NCBI GenBank assembly: GCA_009692845.1
Contig: SHYK01000003.1
Location: forward strand, 129,956-193,955
DNA length: 64,000 bases
Reading direction: 5' to 3'
Source: Chloroflexota bacterium
GTDB taxonomy: Bacteria; Chloroflexota; UBA6077; SHYK01
The notes under the pieces were generated by a model. The model saw only the letters and a list, made by a program, of their open reading frames with translations. It was not told the origin of the DNA and ran no database searches. The position numbers and the translations under genes are program-made. Every line of letters starts with the position of its first letter. Positions within the stretch are counted from its first letter, which is position 1. Below, piece by piece: positions 1 through 8,986 of the stretch.

Positions 1-1106
1 GCCCCGACCCCAACTGACAGGATCAGCTCGCGGCTGAGAACCCTCCAGGTGTCGCCCACGGTGAGCTGTCCGAGAGCGAGGGAACGAACTACCGTGGTGA
101 CGATCTGTGAACCCACGTTGCCGCCCGTTCCGATGAGCAGGGGGATGAAGAAAGCAAGCGCCACCGTCCGCTCAAGGGTCCCGGAAAATGCCTGGAGCAC
201 GAAGCTGGTGTAGGTCCCGGCTAGGAAGAGCGCGAGCAGCCAAGGGACCCGTTTGCGGAAGAGGCTCAGGAGGGATGTCGTTAGATACGGCTCATTCAGG
301 GGTTCGGACCCACCGAGCCGCTCGATATCCTCCGAAGCCTCTTCCTGAAGAACGTCGGCTACGTCGTCAGCGGTGATGACCCCGACGAGGCGGCCGACGT
401 TATCGACAACCGGGAGGGCCAGGAAGTCGTGAGCCATCAGCACGCGGGCGGCTTCCTCTTGGTCTGTGGACGCCGGGAGCCTGATGACCTGGCGGCGCAT
501 GATATCGGCTATTCGCTGCCGAGGTTCCGCGGTCACCAGGTCACGGAGGCTCACGATGCCGACCAGACGGTCGGCCCGATCAATCACGTAGGTGTAGTAG
601 ATCATCTCGGCTTCGGCCGCCTGCAAGCGGATGAAGCGCAGCGCTGAGGCGACGGACGCTTCAGGGGGAATTGAAACGAACTTTGGGGTCATGCGCCCTC
701 CGGCCGTATCCGGCGGGTAGTTCAGCAGCTCGCGGATCTCGGCGGCGTCCGCCCCCTCCATCTCAGCCAGGATGTCTTCGGCGACCCCTTGGCCTAGCTC
801 TTCGACGACGTCAGTCGCGTCATCCGGGCCCATCTCCTCGAGGATGTCGGCAGCCGATCCGCGGCTGAACCGCACGATCAGGCGTGCGGCTTCGGCCGGA
901 TCCAGGTTCGCCATGGCGTCAGCCAGGCGCTCGGTACCTACCAGCGGCTCGAGGGCAAGCAGCTCCTTGGGATGGAGGTGCAGCAGTAGCTCGGCGAGCT
1001 CAGGCGCGGTGAGCGAAACCAGAGACTGAGCCGCCCCGCTCTGGCCGTGGCTGAGGAGAAGAGTGCGAATATGGCGAATCTCGCCTGCATTGAGGCGCAT
1101 GCGCAT
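1..1106 (-). CDS. mgtE: Magnesium transporter MgtE (3' end outside window)
   Basis: Mg2+ channel of the inner membrane, gated by cytosolic Mg2+. Reading leftward from ATG at 1106, 368 codons are visible before the edge. Residues 1-130 are the helical MgtE N domain (repeats such as ADILEEMGPDDATDVVEEL), about 138-260 form two CBS domains, and membrane segments begin near 288. The pore signature GTGGNVGSQ is at residues 326-334. The rest of the membrane domain lies beyond the window. A second ATG lies two codons downstream. GGAG seven bases before the ATG serves as ribosome binding site but is buried in a hairpin (separate entry). Family assignment is firm; regulation by the leader is inference. 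Confidence 0.95.
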   Translation of the reverse strand, partial: MRMRLNAGEIRHIRTLLLSHGQSGAAQSLVSLTAPELAELLLHLHPKELLALEPLVGTERLADAMANLDPAEAARLIVRFSRGSAADILEEMGPDDATDVVEELGQGVAEDILAEMEGADAAEIRELLNYPPDTAGGRMTPKFVSIPPEASVASALRFIRLQAAEAEMIYYTYVIDRADRLVGIVSLRDLVTAEPRQRIADIMRRQVIRLPASTDQEEAARVLMAHDFLALPVVDNVGRLVGVITADDVADVLQEEASEDIERLGGSEPLNEPYLTTSLLSLFRKRVPWLLALFLAGTYTSFVLQAFSGTLERTVALAFFIPLLIGTGGNVGSQIVTTVVRSLALGQLTVGDTWRVLSRELILSVGVG

Positions 1107-1147
1107 GGGTGTTCTCCGGCGAGCCCACTTCGGACAGGAGAACACCC
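1107..1147 (-). promoter_or_regulatory. Hairpin sequestering the mgtE ribosome binding site
   Basis: Two perfect 11-base arms (1107-1117 and 1137-1147, GGGTGTTCTCC against GGAGAACACCC) are separated by 19 bases. On the minus-strand transcript the 3' arm contains the GGAG Shine-Dalgarno and ends at the base before the ATG, while the 5' arm supplies the complementary UUCUCC. When folded, the stem would block initiation, so a switch, leader peptide, protein or temperature effect is likely needed for expression. The layout is seen directly; function is inferred. Confidence 0.6.
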
Positions 1148-1732
1148 GGCACTAAGGCGGAGCAAACAAGGAAGCCTGGAGAGAGCGGCGCGAAACCATT
1201 GGATTCGGCGCCTTCAGGGCCTGGGGCGCTACCTGGTGCTGATTCCGCCCCGGGTGGCATCGTCCATATTTGCTGGCCGGGCTATTCGGTTGTCCTAGGG
1301 CCCGCGTTGACGCGGTAAGTCGTCCACGAAATCCCTATCTGGGGCTGAAGTTTCACGATGCTTCGAAAGGGTACCCGCTGAGGCCTGTGCTGTCCAGTGG
1401 ATGGAGTACCGGCGTCGATAGCGCACCGGACTTCCTATTGACAGCCGGTCTGAACCGCTCAATGATGCGCGCGGCCTTGGCCGGGTCCAATTCGCGATTG
1501 CGTCAGCCATGCGCTCGGGCGACCGGCCGGTGCGAGGGCCTAACCGGCCAGCATAGGGCAGATTTCGTCGTATTCGATCCGGATCAGGTTGATCTAGCGC
1601 GCCCGAGTCAGGGAAGACGGGGCTTCCTGTCTGATCGACCCCGGCCCGTTGGCCGCGGGCTCCGGCGTGGGTTCACCTGGCTAGGCCCTAGCCCACCTTC
1701 TGCGCCCTGGTCGAGTTGGTGATCGCCAGGGG
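1148..1732 (-). other. Gene-free interval with structured mgtE leader
   Basis: About 585 bases without a convincing gene. The part nearest mgtE can form further GC-rich stems on the minus strand, for example GGCGC with GCGCC elements between 1190 and 1235, and a small CCGCG/CGCGG hairpin lies near 1301-1314. I could not match it to the M-box or another known Mg2+ riboswitch by eye. The overlapping plus-strand reading frame of about 150 codons has no family resemblance and no ribosome binding site. Confidence 0.4.
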
Positions 1733-3105
1733 CTATTCGAAGGTCTTCATCCAGTAGGCCGCGAGAAAGCCGAGCACCGTAGTGATCCCGACGACCCATC
1801 CGCCCTGTTCGTAAGCCTCCGGCATCGCCGTCTCCGCCAGCATGGCGAGCATGGCGCCCGCGGCCATGGCGAAGATCACCGCCAGCAAGACCGGCGAAGC
1901 GCCCGCGAACAGGATCTGCCCTGCGGCGGCTCCCACCCCCGTGAACAGCATAAGGCCGCCCCAGAGGGAGATGATCCGCACCGGCCCGTAGCCAATGGAT
2001 CGCATAATGATGGAGCTGCCCATTGCCTCTGGTAGGTTGGACAGAAACAGCGCGGCGATCAGGGCGAAGTTGAAGGACGAAAGCTTGTCTATCAGGGCGC
2101 CGATAGACAAGCTTTCGGGAGTTCCGTCGAGAAATAAACCGAGGTAGATGCCGAGGGCGGCCGCCCCGGCCCGTTGGCTCAGAGCTTTTTTTTCTCGTCG
2201 CTTACATCACCGCTGACCGCGGAATGGCGCAGCGACCGCATAGCTAGCTCATGCCAGCGACGAGCCGATAAGTGAGCCTCTGCGGCGGTCGCGGTGCTCG
2301 CCTCCAGTCGTTCCAGGCGCTCAGCGGCCAGCTGCTCCACACCGGCCGCGAGCAACGGAGAAAGCTCGACTAGCTCGTCGAAATCATCCTTGGGCAGACG
2401 GAAAAGCTGAGCTTCAGTACGAGTCTGAATCGTCGTTTCGCGCGGCTCGCCAGTGAGAAGGGCTACTTCGCCAAAGGCCTGACCGGGGGTGAGTTGACGG
2501 AGCGGAGCGTCAGTCTCAGCGGCGTCTCGATCGAACACATCGAGCTCGGCCGCCACGATGAGGTACAGGGAAAAATCCGGGGCCCCAGCCTCGACCACGA
2601 CCGCGCCCGCTGGCAGCAGCATGCTGTCGATGTGTGGAAGGAGTCCCTGGATTTCCTCGGGAGGCAGCGCCCGCATGATGTCCACGCGGCTAAGGTGCTC
2701 CAGCATCTCTTGTACTTCGTCGCGTTTCTGTCCTCGGAGGAACTTGGCAACCGTTGCTCCCTTGCGCAAAAAGCCACCCGATTGATCCAACACGCCGTTC
2801 ATCACAACGTAGGTGACTGCACCTGCCAGGAAGCCGACAGCCAAAGCCCCGATGCCTCCATGCTCGAGGGCTGGCTCGAGCAACTCGAAGCTGACCGCCG
2901 CCAGAAGGGCTCCGGATCCGAATGCCATGATCGCGGAGGTAAGCCGGTGACCTGGGAGAAACAGTAAGGCGATGATCGCGCCGATAGGAAGAGAAACGGC
3001 GCTGATAATGCCCGAAATGAAAGCGTCGTCGATAAGGGTAGCTTCTAACCCTGCGATTGGCATTTGCTCGACCTCTGCGGCGAAAGTGGTCCCAGCTTGC
3101 ACCAA
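1733..3105 (-). CDS. ZIP-family metal transporter with internal cyclic-nucleotide-binding domain, -1 frameshift needed
   Basis: Predicted divalent metal permease in two reading frames that join into one protein of about 457 residues. Frame one (3105 to 2179, 308 codons) has membrane segments at about 25-110 and a cNMP-binding/CRP-like beta-roll at about 145-255, with FGEVALLTGEPRETTIQ as the phosphate-binding cassette region. It stops just after an A8 run. Frame two carries the remaining membrane helices with the ZIP-like motifs GTPESLSIG and NLPEAMGSS. Read in that frame from the A8 run, the sequence is open through the whole gap, so the halves are one gene. The short product would lack the transport motifs. 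Programmed frameshift, transcript slippage or a lost base in the homopolymer are all possible. Confidence 0.8.
2185..2193 (-). promoter_or_regulatory. A AAA AAG slippery site in the ZIP transporter
   Basis: The minus-strand frame reads AAA AAA AAG CTC TGA, so the last seven bases of the lysine run form A AAA AAG, the heptamer used for -1 frameshifting in E. coli dnaX. A -1 shift gives AAA GCT CTG and enters the second half of the transporter. A GC-rich stretch (GGGCCGGGGCGGCCGCCC) that could fold lies about 14 bases downstream. No strong upstream internal Shine-Dalgarno is visible. A one-base assembly deletion would look the same. Confidence 0.5.
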
Positions 3106-3290
3106 ACGTCCGAGGAACGGCTTGAAGCGAGGTCGATCGCGGAATGGTCCTCACCCGCGGAGTGCGTAGAACAGATCGCTTAATATGAAAATTGGCGCTA
3201 AGCCGAGCCTCGATTTTCTCTTTCGCACTCCGAGGACCACACCCGTCGACCAGCGCGGACTGGCAGAAAACCTGAAACTATGGAGCAAGC

Positions 3291-4277
3291 ATGCCTCAGT
3301 TGTTGTCCCACCGCGCGCTCGCCATTCTTCTGGCTCTCCTGGTATCGGCCTTGATCTCCGGTCCCGTATCGGCCCAGCCGACCGAAACTTTTGTGGTCGA
3401 GGAATTCGCCGTCCCCCGGGGATCGAATCCTCACGATGCAGTGCCGGATGGGCTCGGATGGGTCTGGTACGCGGCTCAGGGCAATGGCGAAGCAGGAGCG
3501 CTCAACGCGGCCACCGGAGAGATCATCCGGGTGCCGTTGGGCCGAGGCTCGGCTCCCCACGGCGTCGTCATGGGGCCTGACGGTGCACCTTGGTTCACAG
3601 ACGGCGGCCTGAATGCCATTGTGCGGGTCGATCCCTGGACGTTGGCCGTAAACGTCTACCCGTTGAGTACGCGGAACGCCAATCTCAACACGGCAACCTT
3701 CGACCACGACGGCATCCTCTGGTTCACCGGCCAGAATGGTGTCCTAGGCCGGCTCGATCCGGGGGTAGGCGTGGTGGAGACCTGGAACGCCCCTAAGGGC
3801 CCTGGGCCTTACGGTATCTCCACTGCTCCCGACGGCACCGTCTACTATGCGTCGCTGGCCGGCAGCTACCTGGGCAGGATTAACGGTTTGGGGGTCGCGA
3901 CCGTTCTGGAGCCACCGACTCCTGGCCAAGGCACCCGTCGGGTTTGGTCCGACTCGCTGGGTCGACAGTGGATCGCCGAATACAACGCCCGCAAGATCGG
4001 ACGGTATGACCCAGCTTCGGGTGATTGGGCCGAATGGACGGTTCCCGGTGCCAACGCCCGTCCCTATGCTATCTACGTGGATGAACTGGACAAGATCTGG
4101 ATTAGCGACACCGGCGCGGACACGGTCGTCCGCTTCGATCCTGAGACCGAAGCGTTCACTACAATCCCAATTTCGCGACCCTCGAACGTGGCCCAGCTCG
4201 GCGGCCTCCCGGGAGAAGTTTGGGGCGCCCAGCGGGCTCGGGACCATATTTTCGTGGTCAGGCATAAGCCGCAATAG
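3291..4277 (+). CDS. Secreted beta-propeller protein, virginiamycin B lyase (Vgb)-like
   Basis: 328 residues. An N-terminal signal peptide (hydrophobic residues 8-24, ending near VSAQ) precedes a repeat domain with the spaced pattern of streptogramin lyase/SMP-30 propellers: PDGLGWVWYAAQ, GPDGAPWFTDGG, DHDGILWFTG, APDGTVYYA, DELDKIWISD. Proteins of this family include virginiamycin B lyase, but most homologues have unknown substrates, so the enzymatic role is not assigned. The start has GGAG five bases upstream. The gene stands alone on the plus strand between minus-strand transporter genes. Confidence 0.75.
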   Translation: MPQLLSHRALAILLALLVSALISGPVSAQPTETFVVEEFAVPRGSNPHDAVPDGLGWVWYAAQGNGEAGALNAATGEIIRVPLGRGSAPHGVVMGPDGAPWFTDGGLNAIVRVDPWTLAVNVYPLSTRNANLNTATFDHDGILWFTGQNGVLGRLDPGVGVVETWNAPKGPGPYGISTAPDGTVYYASLAGSYLGRINGLGVATVLEPPTPGQGTRRVWSDSLGRQWIAEYNARKIGRYDPASGDWAEWTVPGANARPYAIYVDELDKIWISDTGADTVVRFDPETEAFTTIPISRPSNVAQLGGLPGEVWGAQRARDHIFVVRHKPQ

Positions 4278-4344
4278 ACCGACTTTTCGTCGGCCCGTCC
4301 TTCCGCGGCGGCAACCGATCTCGATCAGCTCGCCCCGAGGAATC

Positions 4345-7300
4345 CTAGCGCGACCGCGTTAGGGATGGCGGGGCTTCCTGCTTAGCCGAGCTGGGGGCAG
4401 AGGACACACTCTCCGGCTCAGGGCCCAGCAGGGTTCGCTGCCTTTGACGCCCGGCCGGGGTCCAGGCCCGTACCCTGCCGATGAAGCGGAGCGTGGCCCG
4501 GTGCAGATCGTCGAGGTAAACGTACGCGCAAGGTACCAGCACCAGAGTCACGAAGATGCCCGCGACCAGGCCACCGATGACGACTACTGCCATTGGCGCC
4601 CGGCTCTCTGCTCCAACGCCGGCCCTGGATACCCAGGGAAACACCGCCAACCCGAGACTCAAGCTCGTTATCAGGATCGGCCGGAGCCTGGTCTGGCCGG
4701 CCGCGATCATCGCTTCCCGACGCGGGATCCCTTGCCTCCGCAGCAGGTTCACCCCGGCGACGAGCATCGCTGCGTGCCTGGTCACGAGAGCCATAACCAA
4801 GATCAGGGCCATGATCGAGAACACGTTGAGTGTGTTTCCGCTGATGCGCAGGGCTATAAAAGAGCCAGCTAGTGCGACGGGCGCGCCAGCCAGTACCGCC
4901 CAGGGGTACAGCAGCGATCCGTAGGACTGCGCGAGGACAATGAAGGCGAACCCAATTGCTAGAGTCAGCGGCCAGGCCAAGCTCGTCAGCGCGTTATCGA
5001 TGGGCCTGATCACTGGAGCGATTCTGACGTCGTATCCGATCGGCATCCGAAGTTGTTGCAGTTGCGGAAATATTGTCGCGATGACCTCGGCAAGGGGCAA
5101 ACCGACGGCCACCGCCTCGATGGTCACCTGCCGCTCCCTATCGTAGCGCTCAATCTCGCGAAGGGTGGCCGCGCCGTCTATCGTGGCTACCTGGTCGAGT
5201 CGCACCGCAGTCCCCCGGTTGGTGGGAACCGGGATCGCGCCCAACTCGGCGGGATTCAGGGGTTGGAGTCGATCCAGCAACACCACCACGTCCCCCTGGG
5301 CTCCCGTTTCGAGCCGAAACGTCGAGATGGCCGCTCTGGCGATGGCAGCATCCACGGCGTTGCCTACGGCTTGCCGGGTCACACCAAGATCAGCCGCTCG
5401 CTGCAGGTCGACCACGGCTCGGTACTCGGGGGCAGTGACGAAGGCAGATGTCGTCTCCCCGTCCACTCCGGAAGTCCGGGCTAGGATCCGGAGCACGTCG
5501 TTGGCCAGTCCGCCTAAGGTACCCATGTTTGGCCCACGCAGCATGATGATGAAAGAAGTCCCTGGGCTGGATCCGCCGCCGAGGGGTGCTGGGACTGAAG
5601 TACGCGTCTGAACCGTGGGAATATCGAGTCCGAGGTCCCGAACCTCGGCGGCGATCTCGGAGGCCGACCACGGGCGCTGAGTCTTTTCCAGCAGATCAAC
5701 TTCGATCGCCGCCGACTCATCACGAACCGAAGTTGAGAGTCCTATGACTTCGGGGACGAACCAGAGCCGCTCCTCCACCGTTTTGGTCGCGGAGTCAGTT
5801 ACCCCGATTGCCGTTCCCGGCGGCAGCGTCACGTTGAGGGTGAACCGGCTCTCGTCCTCGCGGGGCGCGAACTCAGTCCTCACGAAGCCTGGGACCAGCA
5901 CAGTATTTGCGAGGATCAACCCTACCAACAGCGGAAGCCAGGGCATACCAAGCGCCGCTCTAAGCAGGGTCTCGTAGCCGCCGCGGATGAGGTTAAAGCC
6001 CCGCTCCCACCAGCGGCTGAACCACACCCACGGTCCGCGGCCGGCAACGCCATCCATGAGGCCGGGATTTGCCAGCCTGGCGGCCAGGGCGGGCGTGAGC
6101 ACCAGGACAGCCGGGAGCGATGAGAGAAGGGCGATGGTGGCTACCAGGCCGAACTGGCGAAATAGGTGGCCTGCTTCCCCACCCGTGGACGCGAGTGCGA
6201 GGAAAAAACCAAGACTGATCAGCGCGACCGCGATCGTGGGGGGGCCGATTTCCGCCAGCCCAAATCGCGTCGCGTCCATAAGCGTATTTCCCTGGCGATA
6301 ACTCCGATAGATGCTGTCCATCACGACGGCGGCGTCATCGACGAGGAGCCCCGTCACGAGAACCAGCGCCATGACGGACACCGTGTCGAGACTCAGATTA
6401 AGCAGCCGCAGCCCAAACACGGTCGAAAAGAGGGCCGTCGCTACGGTCAAGAACAGTAGCAATGCGTTGCGCGGGTTGTGGAGGAACAGGGTCACCAGCA
6501 GGGCTGCAACCAATCCAGCGGTGGACAGGCCGCGGATCGCCTCATCAACGGCCGCCTGCGCAAAGCGGACCTGCTCGCTGGTTATCGTGGCAGCGAGACC
6601 AGAGCGTGGTCCGTACCGCGCGAGCAGCGTTTGCAGTTTGGCTCGCACGGCGGTATCGACCTCGAGCCAGCTCACACCGGTTTGGGGAGTGACTCGCACA
6701 GCGACCGCATCGCTCCCGTTTAGGCGTTGGCGGGACGTCGGGGCATTGGTGGTCTGCAGAACCTTGGCGACATCCTTGAGGTAAACCCCGCCATCAGCAG
6801 AGCTGGCCACGAGGATATCGCCCAGATCGATGATCTGATCGGCGAGACTGACTGTGCGGGTGAGCAAGACCTGAGTGTCGGTGCGCGTGGTTACGGCCGG
6901 GCTGGGCCCGCTCCAGCTCCGGACCGCGTTCTGGATCTGAGTGAGGGAAATGCCCCGGCTCTGCAACAGGACTGGATCCACTCGAACCTGGACTTCGGTC
7001 CGCCGCCCACCAGATACGGTCACCTGCGCCACTCCGGGGACCGATTGCAGCTGCGGCCCTATCTCCTTGAGGGCAAGGTCGAAGAGCTCCTCGAATGGGA
7101 TCCGATCCGAGGTGAGAGCGACCTGGGTGATCGGTGGGTCGTCCGTCCCGTCGCGGGTGACCGCTGACGTGCCAGCACCGGACGGGAGGTCCCGGCGGAT
7201 GGCCGCGACTCTCTTGTTGACTCCCTCCGCCGCCACGACGAGGTCGGTACCCTGCGCGAATTGGACCGACACAGTCGAGGCACCCTGAATGGAGCTCGAG

Positions 7301-7542
7301 GTGATGCGCTCAATGCCCTTGAGGCCCGTCACCGAGTCTTCAATTTGCTTCGTGATCTGTTGGTCCACATCCTCCGCTGAGGCATTCGAATAGGATGTGC
7401 GGATCTCAATGATTCGCGGCTCGGCCCTCGGAAAACGCTCGACGACGAGGCGTGGGAGGGACATCACTCCAAGGGCGCTCACTGCGAGGAAGAGCCAGAG
7501 AAAGCGCATCGGTATCCGCAGCAATAGGCCGCTCAGGCGCAT
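4345..7542 (-). CDS. RND-family efflux permease (AcrB/HAE1 type)
   Basis: 1065 residues, normal length for a proton-driven RND exporter. It shows the duplicated layout: TM1, a large periplasmic loop, TM2-6 with the paired acidic residues in GLLVDDAAVVMDS, TM7, a second periplasmic loop, then TM8-12. In the TM10 relay, where AcrB-type pumps have VAKNAILL, this protein has VTRHAAML, so the conserved lysine is arginine. No membrane-fusion partner is encoded beside it, but it closes an operon with a Ycf48-like protein, a lipoprotein and a hydrolase. It may share the adaptor at 15.3-17.0 kb or handle a different, perhaps lipidic, substrate; that is inference. Confidence 0.9.
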   Translation of the reverse strand: MRLSGLLLRIPMRFLWLFLAVSALGVMSLPRLVVERFPRAEPRIIEIRTSYSNASAEDVDQQITKQIEDSVTGLKGIERITSSSIQGASTVSVQFAQGTDLVVAAEGVNKRVAAIRRDLPSGAGTSAVTRDGTDDPPITQVALTSDRIPFEELFDLALKEIGPQLQSVPGVAQVTVSGGRRTEVQVRVDPVLLQSRGISLTQIQNAVRSWSGPSPAVTTRTDTQVLLTRTVSLADQIIDLGDILVASSADGGVYLKDVAKVLQTTNAPTSRQRLNGSDAVAVRVTPQTGVSWLEVDTAVRAKLQTLLARYGPRSGLAATITSEQVRFAQAAVDEAIRGLSTAGLVAALLVTLFLHNPRNALLLFLTVATALFSTVFGLRLLNLSLDTVSVMALVLVTGLLVDDAAVVMDSIYRSYRQGNTLMDATRFGLAEIGPPTIAVALISLGFFLALASTGGEAGHLFRQFGLVATIALLSSLPAVLVLTPALAARLANPGLMDGVAGRGPWVWFSRWWERGFNLIRGGYETLLRAALGMPWLPLLVGLILANTVLVPGFVRTEFAPREDESRFTLNVTLPPGTAIGVTDSATKTVEERLWFVPEVIGLSTSVRDESAAIEVDLLEKTQRPWSASEIAAEVRDLGLDIPTVQTRTSVPAPLGGGSSPGTSFIIMLRGPNMGTLGGLANDVLRILARTSGVDGETTSAFVTAPEYRAVVDLQRAADLGVTRQAVGNAVDAAIARAAISTFRLETGAQGDVVVLLDRLQPLNPAELGAIPVPTNRGTAVRLDQVATIDGAATLREIERYDRERQVTIEAVAVGLPLAEVIATIFPQLQQLRMPIGYDVRIAPVIRPIDNALTSLAWPLTLAIGFAFIVLAQSYGSLLYPWAVLAGAPVALAGSFIALRISGNTLNVFSIMALILVMALVTRHAAMLVAGVNLLRRQGIPRREAMIAAGQTRLRPILITSLSLGLAVFPWVSRAGVGAESRAPMAVVVIGGLVAGIFVTLVLVPCAYVYLDDLHRATLRFIGRVRAWTPAGRQRQRTLLGPEPESVSSAPSSAKQEAPPSLTRSR

Positions 7543-7582
7543 TCCAAACCCGGTCGCTCCAGCTCGAGCGAAATGCGCGTGC

Positions 7583-8578
7583 CTAATTGCCTCGGTAGCG
7601 CAGGATCAGACCGCCCTGCCCTACCGCCCAGGCGGTATCCCGGTCGACAGCCGTGACTGCAACCAGATTCTTGACGAGGCCGGAGTCCTCGCTCATCCAC
7701 GAGCGGCCACCGTCGATGGTGTGGAGGATCGTTGATGACGCGCCGACGGCCCACCCCACGTTCCGGTCCAAAAAGAACATGTCCAAAATAGCCGCTGACG
7801 TGGGTGTGACCTGTCTTCGCCAGGTCTGGCCGCGATTGTCCGTTCGGAAGATTCGCCCCTTCTCGCCCCCATACCAGCCGGTACGCTGGTCTGTAAAGAA
7901 GACCGCGCCTATCTTCTCAATGTCAGTGAAAAACCGCGACCACTCTCGTCCTCCATCTTCGGTGACGGCCAGGTAACCGCTTACGCCCCCGATCCATGCA
8001 TAGTTTGCGTCCACCGCGGCGAGGCCTGAGACGCTTCCATCCTGGTAGCCTCCGATTCCTCCGAAGAACGATGGAATGTTGCGCTGCTGGGTCCAAGTTC
8101 GGCCGCCGTCTTCTGTGCGCCACAGCTGCCCGGCGCCTCCGGCCATCCATCCGACCTGCTCGTCGATGAACTTGACGCTGGTAGGGGAAGAGACCGATCC
8201 GGTAGCTAAGGGCAGCCACGTGGCGCCGCCGTCGGTCGTGCTGAGCACCGTACTCGAGGAGCCCACAACCCATCCTCGGCGCTCATCTAAGAAGTCGACT
8301 CCCTGCAGCGGACTGGTAGTGCCCGAGGCTTGCGGGGTCCAAGTTTTTCCGCCATCCCGGGTGGTCAGGATGGCGCCCCGGTCTCCGACGACCCAGCCAC
8401 GCAGGGGGTTCACAAACACGATATCGTTGAGGTCGGCCAGCCGGCCCCTGGGGTCATTCACGACCGCCTGCTCCTGCCAAACTGTGTGTGCCCAGGGCCA
8501 GCGGAACTCCGAATTCGCCGCCCAGATGTAGGCGATGAAGGCGACCCCGAGAGCATAAAAGATCAGAGTTGTGCGCAT
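7583..8578 (-). CDS. Ycf48-like/BNR-repeat beta-propeller, membrane anchored
   Basis: 331 residues. An N-terminal hydrophobic segment (residues 4-20) anchors an extracytoplasmic propeller of about seven repeats with the pattern GWVVG..G.ILTT.DGG.TW, typical of Ycf48/photosystem II stability factor-like and sialidase-type BNR proteins. In phototrophs Ycf48 aids photosystem II assembly; in heterotrophs such proteins are of unknown function, probably protein-binding scaffolds. It lies 12 bases after the lipoprotein gene and 40 bases before the RND permease, so it may assist that pump. There is no sign of photosynthesis in the window. Confidence 0.75.
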   Translation of the reverse strand: MRTTLIFYALGVAFIAYIWAANSEFRWPWAHTVWQEQAVVNDPRGRLADLNDIVFVNPLRGWVVGDRGAILTTRDGGKTWTPQASGTTSPLQGVDFLDERRGWVVGSSSTVLSTTDGGATWLPLATGSVSSPTSVKFIDEQVGWMAGGAGQLWRTEDGGRTWTQQRNIPSFFGGIGGYQDGSVSGLAAVDANYAWIGGVSGYLAVTEDGGREWSRFFTDIEKIGAVFFTDQRTGWYGGEKGRIFRTDNRGQTWRRQVTPTSAAILDMFFLDRNVGWAVGASSTILHTIDGGRSWMSEDSGLVKNLVAVTAVDRDTAWAVGQGGLILRYRGN

Positions 8579-8590
8579 GTGTCAAACCTT

Positions 8591-8986
8591 CTAGAAACGC
8601 GCCAGGCGCAATATTTCAACATCGTACACGTCTGGGTCCCACTTGGTGGGAACCAGATTGCCGCGCTCCAGCTTGAACGTAATTTCGTTCTGTTGCGGAA
8701 AACCGTTCAGGCGACTGAATTTGATATTCACGCTGTCACCGTCGGCGACCCAGTTGCCCGTTTGCACCGATTGCATTCCTTGAGCAAAGGTGGCGGTCAT
8801 GGTCGCCGAGCCATCCGCGCCGAGCTCCAATTTGAGCTCTCGCTCACCTCGGGTGGTGAGCTTGTTCCCGAAGGTCCCCACGGCTGAGGACGGATCGGTC
8901 GATTGGCATCCGGCCACGATCGCCAGCAGAAGCGAGAACAGGATAAGGGGCAAGACTGTGATTCGGGCTGTGATGGGTTCAGTCAA
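8591..8986 (-). CDS. Small putative lipoprotein
   Basis: 131 residues from TTG at 8986. This start overlaps the stop of the upstream hydrolase gene by eight bases (TTGACTGA) and has GAGG seven bases before it, implying translational coupling. Residues 9-26 form a signal sequence ending in IVAGC, so Cys27 is the likely lipidated residue. The mature part is about 100 residues, beta-rich, with repeated phrases such as LELGADGSATMTATF; it resembles small extracytoplasmic domains of unknown function. A longer in-frame reading upstream lies inside the hydrolase gene and is unlikely to be used. Confidence 0.6.
   Translation of the reverse strand: MTEPITARITVLPLILFSLLLAIVAGCQSTDPSSAVGTFGNKLTTRGERELKLELGADGSATMTATFAQGMQSVQTGNWVADGDSVNIKFSRLNGFPQQNEITFKLERGNLVPTKWDPDVYDVEILRLARF

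Noticed and set aside
1148-1300. M-box or ydaO-type riboswitch before mgtE
   Set aside because: A CCGAATCC string recalls ydaO, but the other conserved boxes of either class were not found.
1270-1722. 150-codon plus-strand frame in the gap right of mgtE
   Set aside because: Unusual composition, no start signal and no family resemblance.
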